Source: Auanema rhodensis
Taxonomy: Eukaryota; Nematoda; Chromadorea; Rhabditida; Rhabditidae
Direction of reading: 5' to 3'
NCBI GenBank assembly: GCA_964057225.1
Contig: OZ059898.1
Span: 8,680,001-8,744,000 of the forward strand
DNA: 64,000 nucleotides
Shown here: piece by piece, positions 35,738 through 49,100 of the stretch
How positions within the stretch are numbered: the stretch's first letter is position 1
Layout of the letters: every line of letters starts with the position of its first letter
Program-made: the position numbers and the translations under genes
Notes under the pieces: model-generated
Database searches by the model: none
Seen by the model: the letters and a program-made list of their open reading frames with translations, nothing else
Told to the model about the DNA's origin: nothing

Positions 35738-37811
35738 TTAGTAGAAAAAGTGAACAAATGAAATAATGAAAATAATAGAAAGTACATAGATCATTGAACA
35801 ACAATTTTCCAATACTATGCTATCTTGAAAATGAAGTTCTGGTCCGTTGGATAATAACTTCTGAAAGATGTTTGATTTTATTAAAATATAATTAGTAAAA
35901 CATTAATCTACATTTGTTGGTTTTCTTTCTGTCAGAATTGTTCGTTCAGCATTTTTGCGTCGAACATCAGCTAATGATCCTCCTGTAGAATTGAGTGGCT
36001 TTAAAGCTACAGCTAAGTAAATTGAACGACGATCACGCGTTACAGTAACACGTCTGCTTTGAGAATGATATGCTGGATGATCAAATCTGACCTAAACTTT
36101 ATTTAAATAAGAAATTAAAATAAATATTTCTGATCTAACCTCAAATGTTCCTTGATTAATCAATCTCCAAAATTCACCAGTTACATAACTTATAATAATT
36201 TTTGACTCATCGTCAATTGAAATTGTAACATTAGAAACTCTTTCACCAGTGTCAGCATCTACAATTCGTCCATGAATAGAACTATAATAATATATTTTAA
36301 GATTCACATATATGTATAGTTAACTAACTTGTGAACTTGATTTATGAAATTTAATAAGCTGAACTTATTCTCATTCCAAAAATATCTTAAATTTTTCTTG
36401 AATGGAAATTTAAAACAATTAATTTCGACTGTTAATTCAAAACAATTAGTATTTAAGTAGTTCCAATCTTGCATTCCACCAGAAACAATATACCTAAAAT
36501 AGTCGAATATATAGATTATAGTTAGATAAATGTATAATAATACTTACCAATTAGCTCCATTAACTATTCCATATTGAGGATCAATAGCCATATTTAAATC
36601 ATCATTAACACAACGAGGTCCCTGAACATGGATATAATTAGCTTTGATATGAAAAAATATATATTTCTTAATACTTTTTTCCACATACGAGTATGTGCTC
36701 GGGCATATGAGTAAGCTAATCGAACAAATATTCCATTATCTGGAGAAGGTGAATAGAAATGATCTCGTGTACGTGTTGGAAAATCATCAAATGGATAATT
36801 AACTGAAAATAAATTCAAATATATTATGAAACATCAAAATATATCTATATATAGATAGATATATATATAACATACCAATAGTTGTTCCTCCATGAAGATT
36901 TGCTGAGAGAACAAATGGAATATCTTTACTCCATTTCATCACTGCATCTGTTTCTGGTTGAATATATCCGGATGGAAAAAAATTAGGAAATCTATAAAAC
37001 ATTTATAATAATAAAATACTAAAATCTAACATACCTGCTTGGAAAATTACGATTTAAATCATATCCTTGAGCATTATGACGACCTTGAACTCCACTATCA
37101 TCTCCTTCACGAGCACGCTCATATCTAAAATTTGATATAAAAGTATAAAATTAATTATAGTTAATATAAACTAACCCATCTGGATTCATACTTGGCATTA
37201 AATGAATTCTTGTAGTATCAACTAAACGTTTAATCCATTTATTTGTATTATAATTATTTAATAAAACCCATGCAAGACTTTGAAGAAAAACCCGACCAGT
37301 AACCTAAAAAAATAATTTTAATTGTGATTAATATCAGAATAATATACTTCATTTCCATGCATATTAGCAATATATTTAAATTCTGGTACATCTTCTTGAT
37401 GATGTTTTGGATATTTTGAAATAACAAGAACTGATAGGTTACGACCTTCTACAGACAGTCCAGCTGAGTATAAATATGTCAAATTTGGAAATTCATATGT
37501 TAAGTTCTATAATAATTATTATATATTTAGTAAATATAAGCTTTAATTATACTTTAAGATAATCAGTCATTTGTACATAGTTTCTATGAACAAATTCCGG
37601 AGGGTCAGCAAATGGACCAATTTGCTTTGCCAAATCGCCCTGTGTTAATATTTCTCCTTGTGTTTCAAATTGAGCTATCAAAGCCTAAAATATTGTTTTG
37701 AATATTTTATATTTTAAATTTATATATATACCTTTTCTACAGCTCTTGATTCATCGATATGTTCAGATGTTGAAAGTAGCACAAGAAATGCTAATACTAT
37801 AAACCGTCGCA
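35738..37811 (-). CDS. Zinc metallocarboxypeptidase, M14 CPE/CPD/CPN branch, with hydrophobic C-terminus
   Basis: Minus strand, ATG at 37811 (signal peptide [16 protein letters not shown]), about eleven exons. Zinc ligands are seen in NMHGNE (His, Glu) and NLHGG (His). Substrate-region motifs MPSMNPDGY and DLNRNFPS, the SGGMQDWNY segment and the catalytic Glu in ELTVEINC are all present. A transthyretin-like domain follows ([18 protein letters not shown]...[15 protein letters not shown]). This branch trims C-terminal Lys/Arg from neuropeptide or growth-factor precursors in the secretory pathway. A last exon (35860-35738) reads [14 protein letters not shown] and then a hydrophobic end ([18 protein letters not shown]), a likely membrane or GPI-type anchor. 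Retaining the last intron would stop two codons past ...KPTN (35903-35905) and remove the anchor. Confidence 0.88.
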
Positions 37812-39110
37812 TTTGGAATATAGTTGAAAGAAGAAAACTAATATATCTTATTCAAATATTATATCATAGAAGATATTTTCCAATTATTATATTCTAAACA
37901 AATTCATATAATGAATCATAAAATGAAGGTAAAACATGAATCATATGATATGATGATAATTTAAAATTATCAGTAGAAAATACGGAAGAAAATGAATATT
38001 CAACCAGTCACTACGTCAACAAAAAAGTAAATGATTGCTTTAGACGTGTGAAAGTCCACGTAGCATTTTCACGTAATGCGTGAGAACAACGGAGTATACT
38101 TTCAAAAATTCAATGGTTAACGAAGAAAATAAAAATTTATATGGAACTTTGAAATGTCGTTGAGATTAACTAATGGCCAAAGCTGTGTAGCTAGAATAAC
38201 TAATGGGCAAATGATGAGATGAGGTGACAGAAGGAATTACTGAGTACTAATTATAAAATTTGAAATAAGAAGTTTGAGTTCTTTCAAGTCATTTGGAATG
38301 GATTTCTGAACACATTGTCTGCATGTCCCTTAACGAACATTATAGAAGAAAGAGATTGAGAGAATAGATGAGTAAATGAGAAAAGGAAAGAACTCCTCAG
38401 GTAATTACAATAAGATATAATGAATAAGAAGGAATATATTCATATTCTATATAATAAAATATATATTTATATCTCTATTATATGTATAAATAACTAAAGA
38501 AACGAGAAAGAACATTAAAAGAAATGCATGTTCATTATTTGAAAAGGAATGAAGTAGGATTAGAATACAAGTGAAATGAATGAAGAAGCAATAGCTTCAA
38601 TACTCACTCCATCTATCGGGATCAAATAGTCTAAAAATGGATTTGAGGAAGTCCAAAGATATTCTTGCATATGCTTGTCATGTTGTTTATCATACTTTTT
38701 TCAACAAAACATCTTGAATGAAGAACTTTATCTATGAACTTTTCTTTACATAGACATCATGAAAACTTTTTCTGTTTTATTCTCATGAGAGAGTATCTCA
38801 TATATCATATCTTATAGGAGAACAAAAAGAAAAGAAATCTTTCTCAAAGATTATGAAACTTTTCAAAAAAAGTTTTTCTAAATTGGCACATAAAAAATGA
38901 TTTATTATAATTATGTTTTCAAGCCAAATTATGATATAAACATAGTTATTATGATAATTTTAACGGATTAGATGAAACAATTATTTTAATAAAATAACTA
39001 AAATAGTAAAAAGGTTAACTCTCCCTCAAATCAACACATTTTTCTTCGAAGATTATGTATAAAAAAAATTTCAAATAATTCTTGAATTACGTTTTTTTTG
39101 TAAATAAAAT

Positions 39111-39420
39111 ATGGTTTTATATCGAAAAACAAGCTTTAGTATATTGAAATTTCCGTTTCTAATAATCCGGATTACAATCGAAATGAATCTGAAGCCTAAT
39201 TGGTCGAACATCAATGGATTTCATAAACATTTCATTGGAAATAAAAAAAATTCAAAAAAAAATAGTATGCAGCTGAGGGTTGATACCGTTACAACTGAAA
39301 TAAAGATTGAAATACTCTTTTTCAAAATGTTGAAAAAACGCTGAATGATGAATCAACAGCGATTGAAAAGTTTTATCCAAGTTTAAATAAGATTTTCAAT
39401 GAATTTACTAAAAAAAAGGT
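39111..39420 (+). pseudogene. Possible gene remnant
   Basis: A 77-codon frame (39111-39344) is followed in another frame by an amphipathic stretch, NVEKTLNDESTAIEK FYPSLNKIFNEFT, that ends in a donor-like AAAAAG|GTTTAT at about 39419. The two frames do not join, and no acceptor or partner exon is clear. It may be a decayed exon or chance. Confidence 0.2.
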
Positions 39421-40913
39421 TTATTTCCTAATAAAAGTTTGAAATAGAATAATGTAAATGTCTTGAGATGTAGATGAAGAAAATTACACTTATTTGGCAC
39501 CCCGTTGTGGCTCTTTTATTCAATTAAGTACAAAAGAAAGCCTAACGTGAGACTTAATAGATGTATAAACGAATAAGAGAAACATTTGTATAATTGAAAA
39601 GTTTGATATTATAGAAAAGTTTTTAAATAGATGAGATTAATCATATTGTATAGTTGTATAGCTGTCAAGGATAAAACTCTTCATTTTAAGATTATATAAG
39701 CTTAGTTGAAAGCGTAACCTTTCAACATAAGTTTAATTTTCTATATTGGAAACATAAGAGTCTCCGAGCTTGTCTTAGGTAATTGAAGTCATGGGATAAA
39801 GCTCAATAAGAAAGTTGGAACAGCTGCAAGTTACTGTTTTCCCCTTATTAGGACTATGACAGCTGTCGCGGTTTGTCGTTGTCGGATATAATGGACTGGT
39901 AAAACTAATGAAAAGAACTTATGATCTCTTTCAGAAATATTCTTTTTTTTCTTCTTTTAATTTAAAAATTTAAAAAAAAATAGAAACAAAGTAGTTAATT
40001 ATTCTTTATATATAAATATAATTTATATAATTAAGAAAAGCACAAATAATATAACAGGTGTTATGTATAGTAAATAGAAGCTTAACTATTATATAAAATA
40101 TTTTATTTTATTATTTTCAAACAACAAAAAAACATTTTATAACCTACTCCATGAAATAATAAAAAATTTTTGATAAAATATTTTAAAAATTTAAAATAAA
40201 ATTAAGAGAATATGAAGAAACTGATAACTTTCATATAAGCCTATATTACTATATTACGTATATCAAGTAAATTAATATAATTTATAGATAGTAAATAGTA
40301 CTTCAAATTGTATATAATCAAAGTTATAATGAAAACAAGAAATAAAATAATAGAAAATAACGAAAAATGTCCTTTTTCATAATTTTTATTGGCTTTACTT
40401 CATTTACTACGATAAATATGAGAAAAATCGAATTTATTTTAAATTAGTTAATACATAGAAGAACTCAGCTGTTGTGGAAAATGAAAAGATCAAAAGAAGG
40501 TGAAAGGATAACTCAATAATGAGCTTCAATGATAGAAGCATAATGAACAGTCGGTTCATTGAAAGAAGAGGAAATAATGAAATATGGCCGTACGATTGGG
40601 TCAATGTTGTAAATCACACACAACTGATGAGAGGAAGTTGAAAATTCATTTACTGAAATTCTGACAGCTAGTCGACCGTTTTTTTTTTGAGAATTTATAA
40701 GATTTCACTAATTAAATATTTAATTATTTATAGTTAATTTGAAAATTAATAAGAAAATGAATAATTTATGATAAAAATTGACAAAATTAGTTGAACAGTT
40801 GAAATGATTTGAATATTCATCATAAGTCTAAATACGAAATATGTGACAGATATTGAAATATTTATATATTTATATATATATAGCTAACTATATGTATATA
40901 TTTTAGGATAAGA

Positions 40914-40915
<2 letters not shown>

Positions 40916-40946
<31 letters not shown>
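40916..40946. repeat. (TA)n microsatellite
   Basis: About fifteen TA units in the gene-poor region. Confidence 0.93.
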
Positions 40947-40952
<6 letters not shown>

Positions 40953-42880
40953 AGAAGTTAACTGAAAGAAAATTTAAATCTGTTTTTGGATGAGCCGTCT
41001 GCTCATTGAAAGGTCATCAAAACATCAAAAAAAACTTTTAATTTAAACATATATCTATGTATGTATATACATATTGAGATGCATAACCTGAATGAACTGT
41101 ATATAACATACACATATTATAAACAGTATAGTTAAATATCTTTCAATATCATTGGTTCATTGAACTCACATATGTATCTGCTATCTTCACCACTTATAAA
41201 TCTCTATCTCTCTTTAAATTTCACACTCTATCATATTTTCTTTCAACTATTAAAGCATTTTTGTAACAATATCAGTATAGACTGACCTCTCTCAGTGGTT
41301 TTTATCCAACGTCTTCTGGTCAACATATGCCTTCTTAACGCATATCTATAGACTCTTGCATACGCAACAGAAGTCACTTATCTAGAGAAGTCACTGCTAC
41401 ATGACAAATTCAAATATTTTTTTAGAGTAAGATAAATATTTATGAAAAATATAAGATATTTTATTCAAAATTAATATATAAATATAATATAAAAATATAA
41501 AAATAATATAAAAGTTATAAGAATGGTGAAATTTAAATAGTATATAAAATTAAAAGCTTCAATAATTTAAGATTTATGTCTGTTCTATTGAAATATCAAA
41601 ATGAAACTATAATTGTATCTACATTGAATGTTATTATACATTAGTCTGACAGATAATATATCTTATTCATATCAAAATATTGAAGAAAAGCCACCATAAT
41701 GTGTAAAAAATTCTGGCATTTATCTGACAAATTACATTAATCCGCTAAAATTTGAGTAATATGCACTATCACATCAACAAAATATATCACACAACCTTAT
41801 ATTTTAATTATATAATCAATAATTATAATTGATTAATGTGTAGAAAGTCAAAAATAAAATTCAAAGGAAATATAATTTTGATTTTTGGTTATGAATTCTA
41901 AGATCCAAGAGTCTTTCGTTTATTCAACTTTTTTTAGTTTGACACATCTTACACTATAAGTTTCAACTGCAAACCAACTAGACAGCTTCCAACATGAAAA
42001 ATTTATTTTGTTGTTTTTCTGTTTAATCGTCGGATCAGATTTGCTTATGTTCAGAACATTATTATTGAGGTATTACCTACCACTTTAGTTAGTCCATATA
42101 CTAAATATTTCATTTTTCTAGCTTTTCTTACTTTTTTTTCTCGATCAAACTTCAATTATCTTTGTATTTATTAACCGTTCTCATCTATATTTAGAACCCT
42201 TCATTACTTTAAATATATAAATATATTAAATATTGTTAATAAAGTTATAATATTTGATGTTATCAAATATTTTTACATGTTTTATAAAAATTTTATTTTT
42301 ATATTTTTTTTATCGATTTTCCTCTCAATTCTAGTTTTTTTTGGAGACTTCACAGTTCAATCTATATTCAAATGTGAGAATTTTTTAAAAACCATTTGTA
42401 TGTTCTTCACACATTATGCATCGTTTCTTCCAAAAGCTACTGCAAAAACATAAAAAAATTTTCCAACTTTTCTTAATCCAAGTTAATTTCCAATTTGCTT
42501 AAGAATAGCCTATCTTCCTAACTTCAAAATACTAATATTATAGAACAGAACTGTTTTATATTCTTCTCGGTTATTTAAAACTTTTATATAATATATAATC
42601 TAAATTTTTATTTATATTTTTACCAAGTTATGTAGTAAGAAAAATTCTCTCTCATCTTTGTTTTGTCTATTTGTTTATTTATAACTTAGATAGGCACATG
42701 ACACTTTTCTTTTATCTTTTCATATTCATTAACGTGGTTGCAAACATTCAACTTTAAGCTCATCACAAAACTTAATAAGTATAAAGTACAATTTCTTTTA
42801 GTAGAAGTAATAATTTTTTTTTCTACTTAACTTTATGATTATATAATATGTACATCCCATAGACTATCCTTAAAGACCCT

Positions 42881-43020
42881 AGAGGCTATTAAGCGCGACG
42901 CAATAGAAACGCGTCGCGTACTGCGCCACTTCTGGACACAAAAAGAGGCCCCGCGGCCAGTTGTTGTTTCGTGTATCGGTCATAGCATCGAAGGGTCTTC
43001 ATTCGTTTATTTTCTTTTGG
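42881..43020 (+). promoter_or_regulatory. CpG-rich island with hairpin, candidate promoter of the acetyltransferase
   Basis: Within a very AT-rich 5 kb, this 140-base patch is GC- and CpG-rich (GCGCGACG, ACGCGTCGCGTA, CCCCGCGGCC). It contains a perfect 8 bp stem, CGCGACGC (42894-42901) and GCGTCGCG (42911-42918), around a 9-base loop. It lies about 450 bases upstream of the first candidate coding exon of the acetyltransferase, so it may be a promoter or 5' UTR exon. Confidence 0.4.
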
Positions 43021-43467
43021 CTCTCTGACGTTCTATCTCCTAATATACAAGCAAAAGATAAAAGATAAATAGAAAGCATTGAGAGAGACATAGAAAGAAG
43101 TAGAGATAAAAAATGTATGAGTAGTGAAGAGAGTTCCCAAATGACAAAGATACAAAGAAGATTTCCTAGGCAGATAGAAAAACAGAAAGAGGAGGGAGCA
43201 AGGTACAGAGGAAAGAGAAATAGGGAGACAAGAACCAATTGCATTTCGTCTCATGTTCATGAACGTTTTGACCATTTTGCTGTTCTGTTCAAATTTCTAT
43301 CGTTCCTTGATTTCCTTTTCGTTTCACCTCAAGGCTTTATCGAAATGTATATCTTTGCATGTTACAGGTGCTGCAAAAACCAATCCTATAGTGTATTCTG
43401 TGTATCTTAATCGCAACACCTCTAAAAAGGAATTAAAGAAGAGTTTCTGATTAAACTTTCTGACATC

Positions 43468-43500
43468 ATGTTGGCTGTACGTCTCGCAACTCTACATCAA
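43468..43500 (+). other. Candidate alternative first exon A of the acetyltransferase
   Basis: ATG then MLAVRLATLHQ, ended by donor CAA|GTTAGT in phase 0. Short, hydrophobic and Arg-containing, as in a mitochondrial presequence. Spliced to 46017 it would give a protein of about 642 aa. Confidence 0.45.
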
Positions 43501-46114
43501 GTTAGTTCTCTCTTATTTTACTAAAAGAAATATAATATTAGATAATTTATTCCTTTTTCTTTATTTATCAACTATATTACTTTAAAAATTCTTTTTAATG
43601 TTTATATATATATATATAACATATTTGATATTAATACCTTATATGTATTATATCATTAAAAGGACTGTTTTTAATTTATTTTGATTATAATGGTTTTTTT
43701 CGAAAATATCATTATCTAACTATAAAGCTTTTAATTCAAAATATATATATATATACATTGAAAGTATATTGGTTAGAATAGTTTATTGATGGCTGTATGT
43801 TCATCATCTTCTGCTGATCAACCAGTTCTTCTTGATCTATGATCTAACTACCTTTGCCATTTATACTTTCAATCTTCTTTATTCTCTCTCAAATCCATAC
43901 TATATTTCTTCAAATTAGACGTTTATACTCTCTATCACTTGATAACATCACTAATCAACTTTCGTTTCAATTTTCAATACTTTTATGAAGCTCTATGGCA
44001 AATAGTCATTTTGGAAAAAAGTTATTTCATATGAAATATTTTTTCTTATATAATATACTAATTATATATCTTTTATTAGTTAAAATATCTTCTTTTTTCT
44101 TTTTTAACTTAAATACTATAAATCTTCTTTATGATTGAAATCGTTGTTCATTCTCTATCAAAACTATGCCATATAATCTTTAATTATTACATTGAAAGAT
44201 CAAAATATGGCGTTTCAAATATTTTTTTTTTGGTTTAGATAGCAAGCAGAACTGAATTTCTTTCTATTTTTCTTAATTTATTGTTTGTTTATTATTTTTC
44301 TGATCATATCTGACACTTTGTTAGCTAGCTGAATATAGTTTTGTGGATTTTTTAAGAACTTCATTCAGTCCTTATTTATTTCAAATTTTGAAGCCTCTTT
44401 CAAAAAGTTATGTTGTCTCAACTTAGAAAAACGTTGCAATCAATAAGTAACAAGAAAGTTTACAAAATTTTCTAAGCAATTTTGAAAATTTGTTTTAATA
44501 AATAAAGTTTAAAAATGCTACTTTTGGTTTTTTTGTCATCAAATAATAATATTTCATCATATATGCTTTATTGATGTATTTTCAAAAGAATTTAGAAACA
44601 AAATATTGTTTTTTTTTTTGAAAAAAAAAAGAGTTATTGGTTGCTAGTATTTTGATAATCAACAAATAATGCATGAAAAATTCATAGAATATTGAATCAT
44701 TCGATTGTCGACGTTGAAAAAAAGCATAAGATACGATGAGATATTGTGAAAAGATGTAGAATTAGAGATAGTATAGAACACAAAAAGTTACAGACAAATA
44801 TGAATAGATGACGTCTGTCGTCTCATAAAGTACTACTAGATGAAAGGTGAAAAGCTTTTCTTCTATCGACTGATAGTTTCCAATTCAAGCTATCCTCCTT
44901 TGGTACAGGTTGAGTATTGTGATTGAACTTTGACCAATATTCATTAACAAATTCTATATTAGAACGCTCTCGTTCACTCAATTCAAGTTAAATTTTTGAA
45001 AACTTTGAAAAGATTCCTCCAATTATGAAGTTAACTCATATCAGAAGACGACTGGCCAAAATGTTTTCGTTTTTTGGTCGATCGAAGAAGAGTTCCAGTA
45101 CTAAAATGGTATTAATCCTTTTTTTCTAGAATGTTAATCTAGTTAATTAAGTTCAAGTGGAGCAACGAAGATAACTTTAGTCTCATCTCTTGAATTTTGT
45201 CTTTCAGTTTTGCACATGGGTCGATTGAAAGAAAAAAAATAGTCCAAAAAAGGAATGACAAACTTAATCAAATTGGTCTTAAAACCACAAAGCTCAGTTT
45301 TTGCAAGCCATTCTCTCTTCGCATTAAATCTTGATTGCTTTTTTTTTATTTTTTCCCATCTTAATTTTTATTTTATATTTTGCATAATAGTTCATCTTCC
45401 TTTTTCGAAAGAATATTTAATTTTAAAACAAAAATTGAAAGAAGAAAAGAAAAAGTATTCTAGGAAATTGAGATGGAACCAAAAGAGTTAAAGTATACTC
45501 TAATGAATACAACAAACAGATAATTAGTTTTTTTTGTGCTTTTAATGAGAAAGTTTGGACTTAAGTTAATTGTACCTTAGGTTTCATTTACGATGATAAA
45601 TCTTTTTTTTTTGTTTAGTTTGATCAAATCGATGTGTGTTCTATAATTTTTGATCAAGTACACTACGAAATCCTTATCAATTGGAAAAAAACTATAAAAT
45701 AGGAGATTTGAGATAAATAGTTTAAGGAAACATCATAATAAGTTCTTCTTTGAACCTTATTTTATTTTTATTATAAAATAAGAAAATATATAAAAATTAA
45801 TAAGTTTATGATTTATGATTTACTTGAATATTTACTCAAATTATTTGTTTTTTTTTAATCACATGTATAATGTTCAAAAATATCAAAATAAATACTTTAT
45901 TGAGTTTGATTCCAAAGTCCAAGTTTTCAATAGAATGTCAGAACGATATCAATACGCTCAGCACATGTTTAATGACGCAAATAGATTTCAAAGAAAAATT
46001 TAGTTTTCAATTTCAGATGACAAGACCTGTACTTGGATCTTTATCCTCATTTAATCAATCTACTAGTAATAGTTCATATGCTACTCACAAACAATCAGGT
46101 ATGTCTTTTACTAC

Positions 46115-46164
<50 letters not shown>

Positions 46165-49100
46165 GAGATAGAGAGAGAGTATAAGTGAAATATTGAATTG
46201 CTTCTATGTAGAACTTTAAATGGTATTAGTACATCAAAAAATATATAGTTTTGAATTTAAAACAAAACAAAAATTAAACTATAAGTAAAAGTAAATGATT
46301 GAACACAAGTGTGAATGCCATAATTCTTAAATGCATCTTGTTCCTGTATATAGCTCTTCATGGATCTTATTGCTTGAAATCTGAAGCGAGTTGCGAGAAA
46401 GGCGGAAAGAGTTTGATCTGTATTTGAATACGAAGAGCATGATGTTTAGTCATGAGATAGGCATTGGTTAAAAGCGTTTCTAACTCCATTGAGGAACCAA
46501 TAAACGTTTCGATTTAATATTTCAAAGTAAATGAAATGATGACGTAAGTTTAGGAGAAAGCATAATCTAATACAAATATAACAACTTAAAGCATATTTTC
46601 TGAAAAAAAAAAACTTTTTTTTTCTCTTGTACCAAACAGCATTAAAAGCATTTTTATTATGCTTGTATTCGGTTTAACTCCTGGAATGAAAGCTGTGGAA
46701 AGCGGTTGCACGTTAATATGATATTTCTAAAGCTTTGTTATTTATGTTTAATTTGGTATCCTTAGTTTGTTGACAAATATTTCTTTAGCTGCTTATTCAA
46801 CTGGAGCTAAGAAGTATGCTGCATTACCCAAACTACCTGTACCATCACCAAAGTCGACTTTAAAGCATTTTCTCGAATTCTCTGCCGCCATTCAATCACC
46901 CAAAGAATTTGAAGAAACTAAACAAGTATATAACTATCTATAAAGCATGATTTAACTTATTTTATCTTTAGATCGTTCAAAAGTTTGTAACAAATGAGCT
47001 ACCACAGCTACAAAGTCTTCTGGAAAAGCGCGCCTCAGGTTTGAACAACTGGGTAAGATTTTGTTTTTCTGATTTTTCTTAAATTATATTTTATATTTTA
47101 TTTTGAAAAATTTGAAAAAAAATTCGAATTTTGTCAAGAATTCGCAACAGTTCTCACTTATTCTCTTATCTCTCCGAGATATGTCTTATCATGATTTGTC
47201 ATCTTTCTTTTGAAAAAAACAGTTCTCTTTTTCGGGGAAAAACTAATTTTTGTAGCTTACACCATGGTGGCTGGATATCGCTTATTTGGCAGCTCGTACG
47301 CCTCTGCCTGTTGTGACATCTCCAGGAATTCTTATGCCCCAATTCCCATACAAAGGGGTTGAAGGACAAATTGAATATGCTGCTAAAATATCTCAAGCAG
47401 CCGTTGGCTTTTATCAATTAATTGAAAAGTAGAATTTTTTTTCAATTTTTTTTTAAATTGTCAAATATTTAGAAATGAATTACCACAAGATATGGCTGGG
47501 AAAGTACCATTTGATATGAGTCAATATAAATATCTTTTTGGTACTACACGCGTTCCAAAGAAAGGTAATAAGATAAGAATAAGTAAAAAGTATATTTGAT
47601 TTTAATTTAGGTTGTGATGAAATAGTCTATGGATGCTCACGTGAAAACAAGCCTCGTCACGCTGTTGTTATGAGAAATGGACAGGTTAGTTGAACCAAAT
47701 ACAAAAAAAAAGACCACAAAACGATTCTTTTCTTCATAAAATAGTGTAACAAAATATTTATTGAGTTGTTGATTTCAAAGAAAAAATTAAAATTCTCATA
47801 GAAAGTTTTAGATTTTCCGAATGGATGTTTTGGATAAGAATTATGTTCCTTTGAGTATCGCTACTGTTAAACAGCAACTTTCTGCAATCATGGAAAACAG
47901 CCAAGAACGATGCATATACCCTCTTGGTGTTGTATCAGCTGATAATCGCGAACGATGGGCAACTACATATGAGAATTTGAAAAGTTCATTTCTCAAATTA
48001 TTCTAAATTCAGTATTTTATCTCCAGAAAGTTCTCAAAATGTTGAAAGCTTGAATGCAATTGAAGAAGGATTATTCGTAATTTGTCTTGATCAACCCACA
48101 GACCCTTTACGTGGATATAATGAGAAGGATGAACAAGCTCGTCAGGTTTGTCTAATGTTTATCTCAATTATAATCATATTTTTCTTTTTTTTAATATTAT
48201 ATAATTGAATAAATTTAGGTTCTTCATGGCGGCGGAGTTAACAATAATTCAGGCAATCGATGGTTTGATAAAACAATTCAGGTACTTGTTTATGTTTATT
48301 TTAAAAATTCTATCATATTCTCTCTATAATTAAGATTTGTATTAAATATGAACTTTTTTATTTCAATTTTACTAGTACATTTTAGTTTATTGTCGGGGGA
48401 AATGGTTACTGTGGTATGACTTATGAACATACCCCAGCCGAAGGTCCTCCAGTAGCTGCACTAATGGATTATATTTGTGACCAAATGTATGTTTCATACT
48501 CTACTGACGTATATAATATATTTTCTTTTATAGAGCGAAGAATTCATTTGATTCCAATGTATCACATATAATTGGAGATGTTGAAAAATTAGAGTTCGAA
48601 TTATCTGATGAAGATATATCCCGCATTAAGAGGAGCTGTGCTAAAATTAACGCGTAAGCTATAAAAAGATTCAATGTTTTCATTAATTAATTGATTTATG
48701 TTTTAAGAACTTCTGATGATGTTGATTTGGTGACTTATACTTTCAAACGTTATGGAAAGAACTTCCCTAAATCTGTCAAGATCTCTCCTGACTCTTTCAT
48801 TCAAATGGCCTTCCAGTTAGCATATTACAGAATTCATTCTTGTGGTGAGTTCCTAATATTTCTCAATTTCAACACTTAAAGCTTTTTTAGTTGGACCAAC
48901 ATATGAAACTGCTACACTTCGCAAGTTTGATGAAGGACGTACCGAAAATATTCGATCTCCCAATACTTTAACTTCTTCTTTCGTCAAAAATGTTAGTTTG
49001 AATCTTGAATCAAATCATTCTATTTAATTAATATTTAGATGACATCAAAGCGATTACCAATTTCACAATTGTATGAATCTTTGAAAGCTGCAGCTGATGC

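Larger units (their letters stand above)
37812..42880. other. 5 kb gene-poor region
   Basis: AT-rich with many TA stretches, including a TA microsatellite at 40916-40946. The only coding-like trace is near 39300-39420. Parts probably serve as promoter for the carboxypeptidase and as upstream control of the acetyltransferase. I see no other gene. Confidence 0.45.

Noticed and set aside
42999-43275. Two overlapping minus-strand frames rich in Leu/Ser/Phe
   Set aside because: They arise from a purine-rich plus-strand stretch; no splice context, and a competing plus frame of similar length exists. Probably 5' UTR or promoter of the acetyltransferase.
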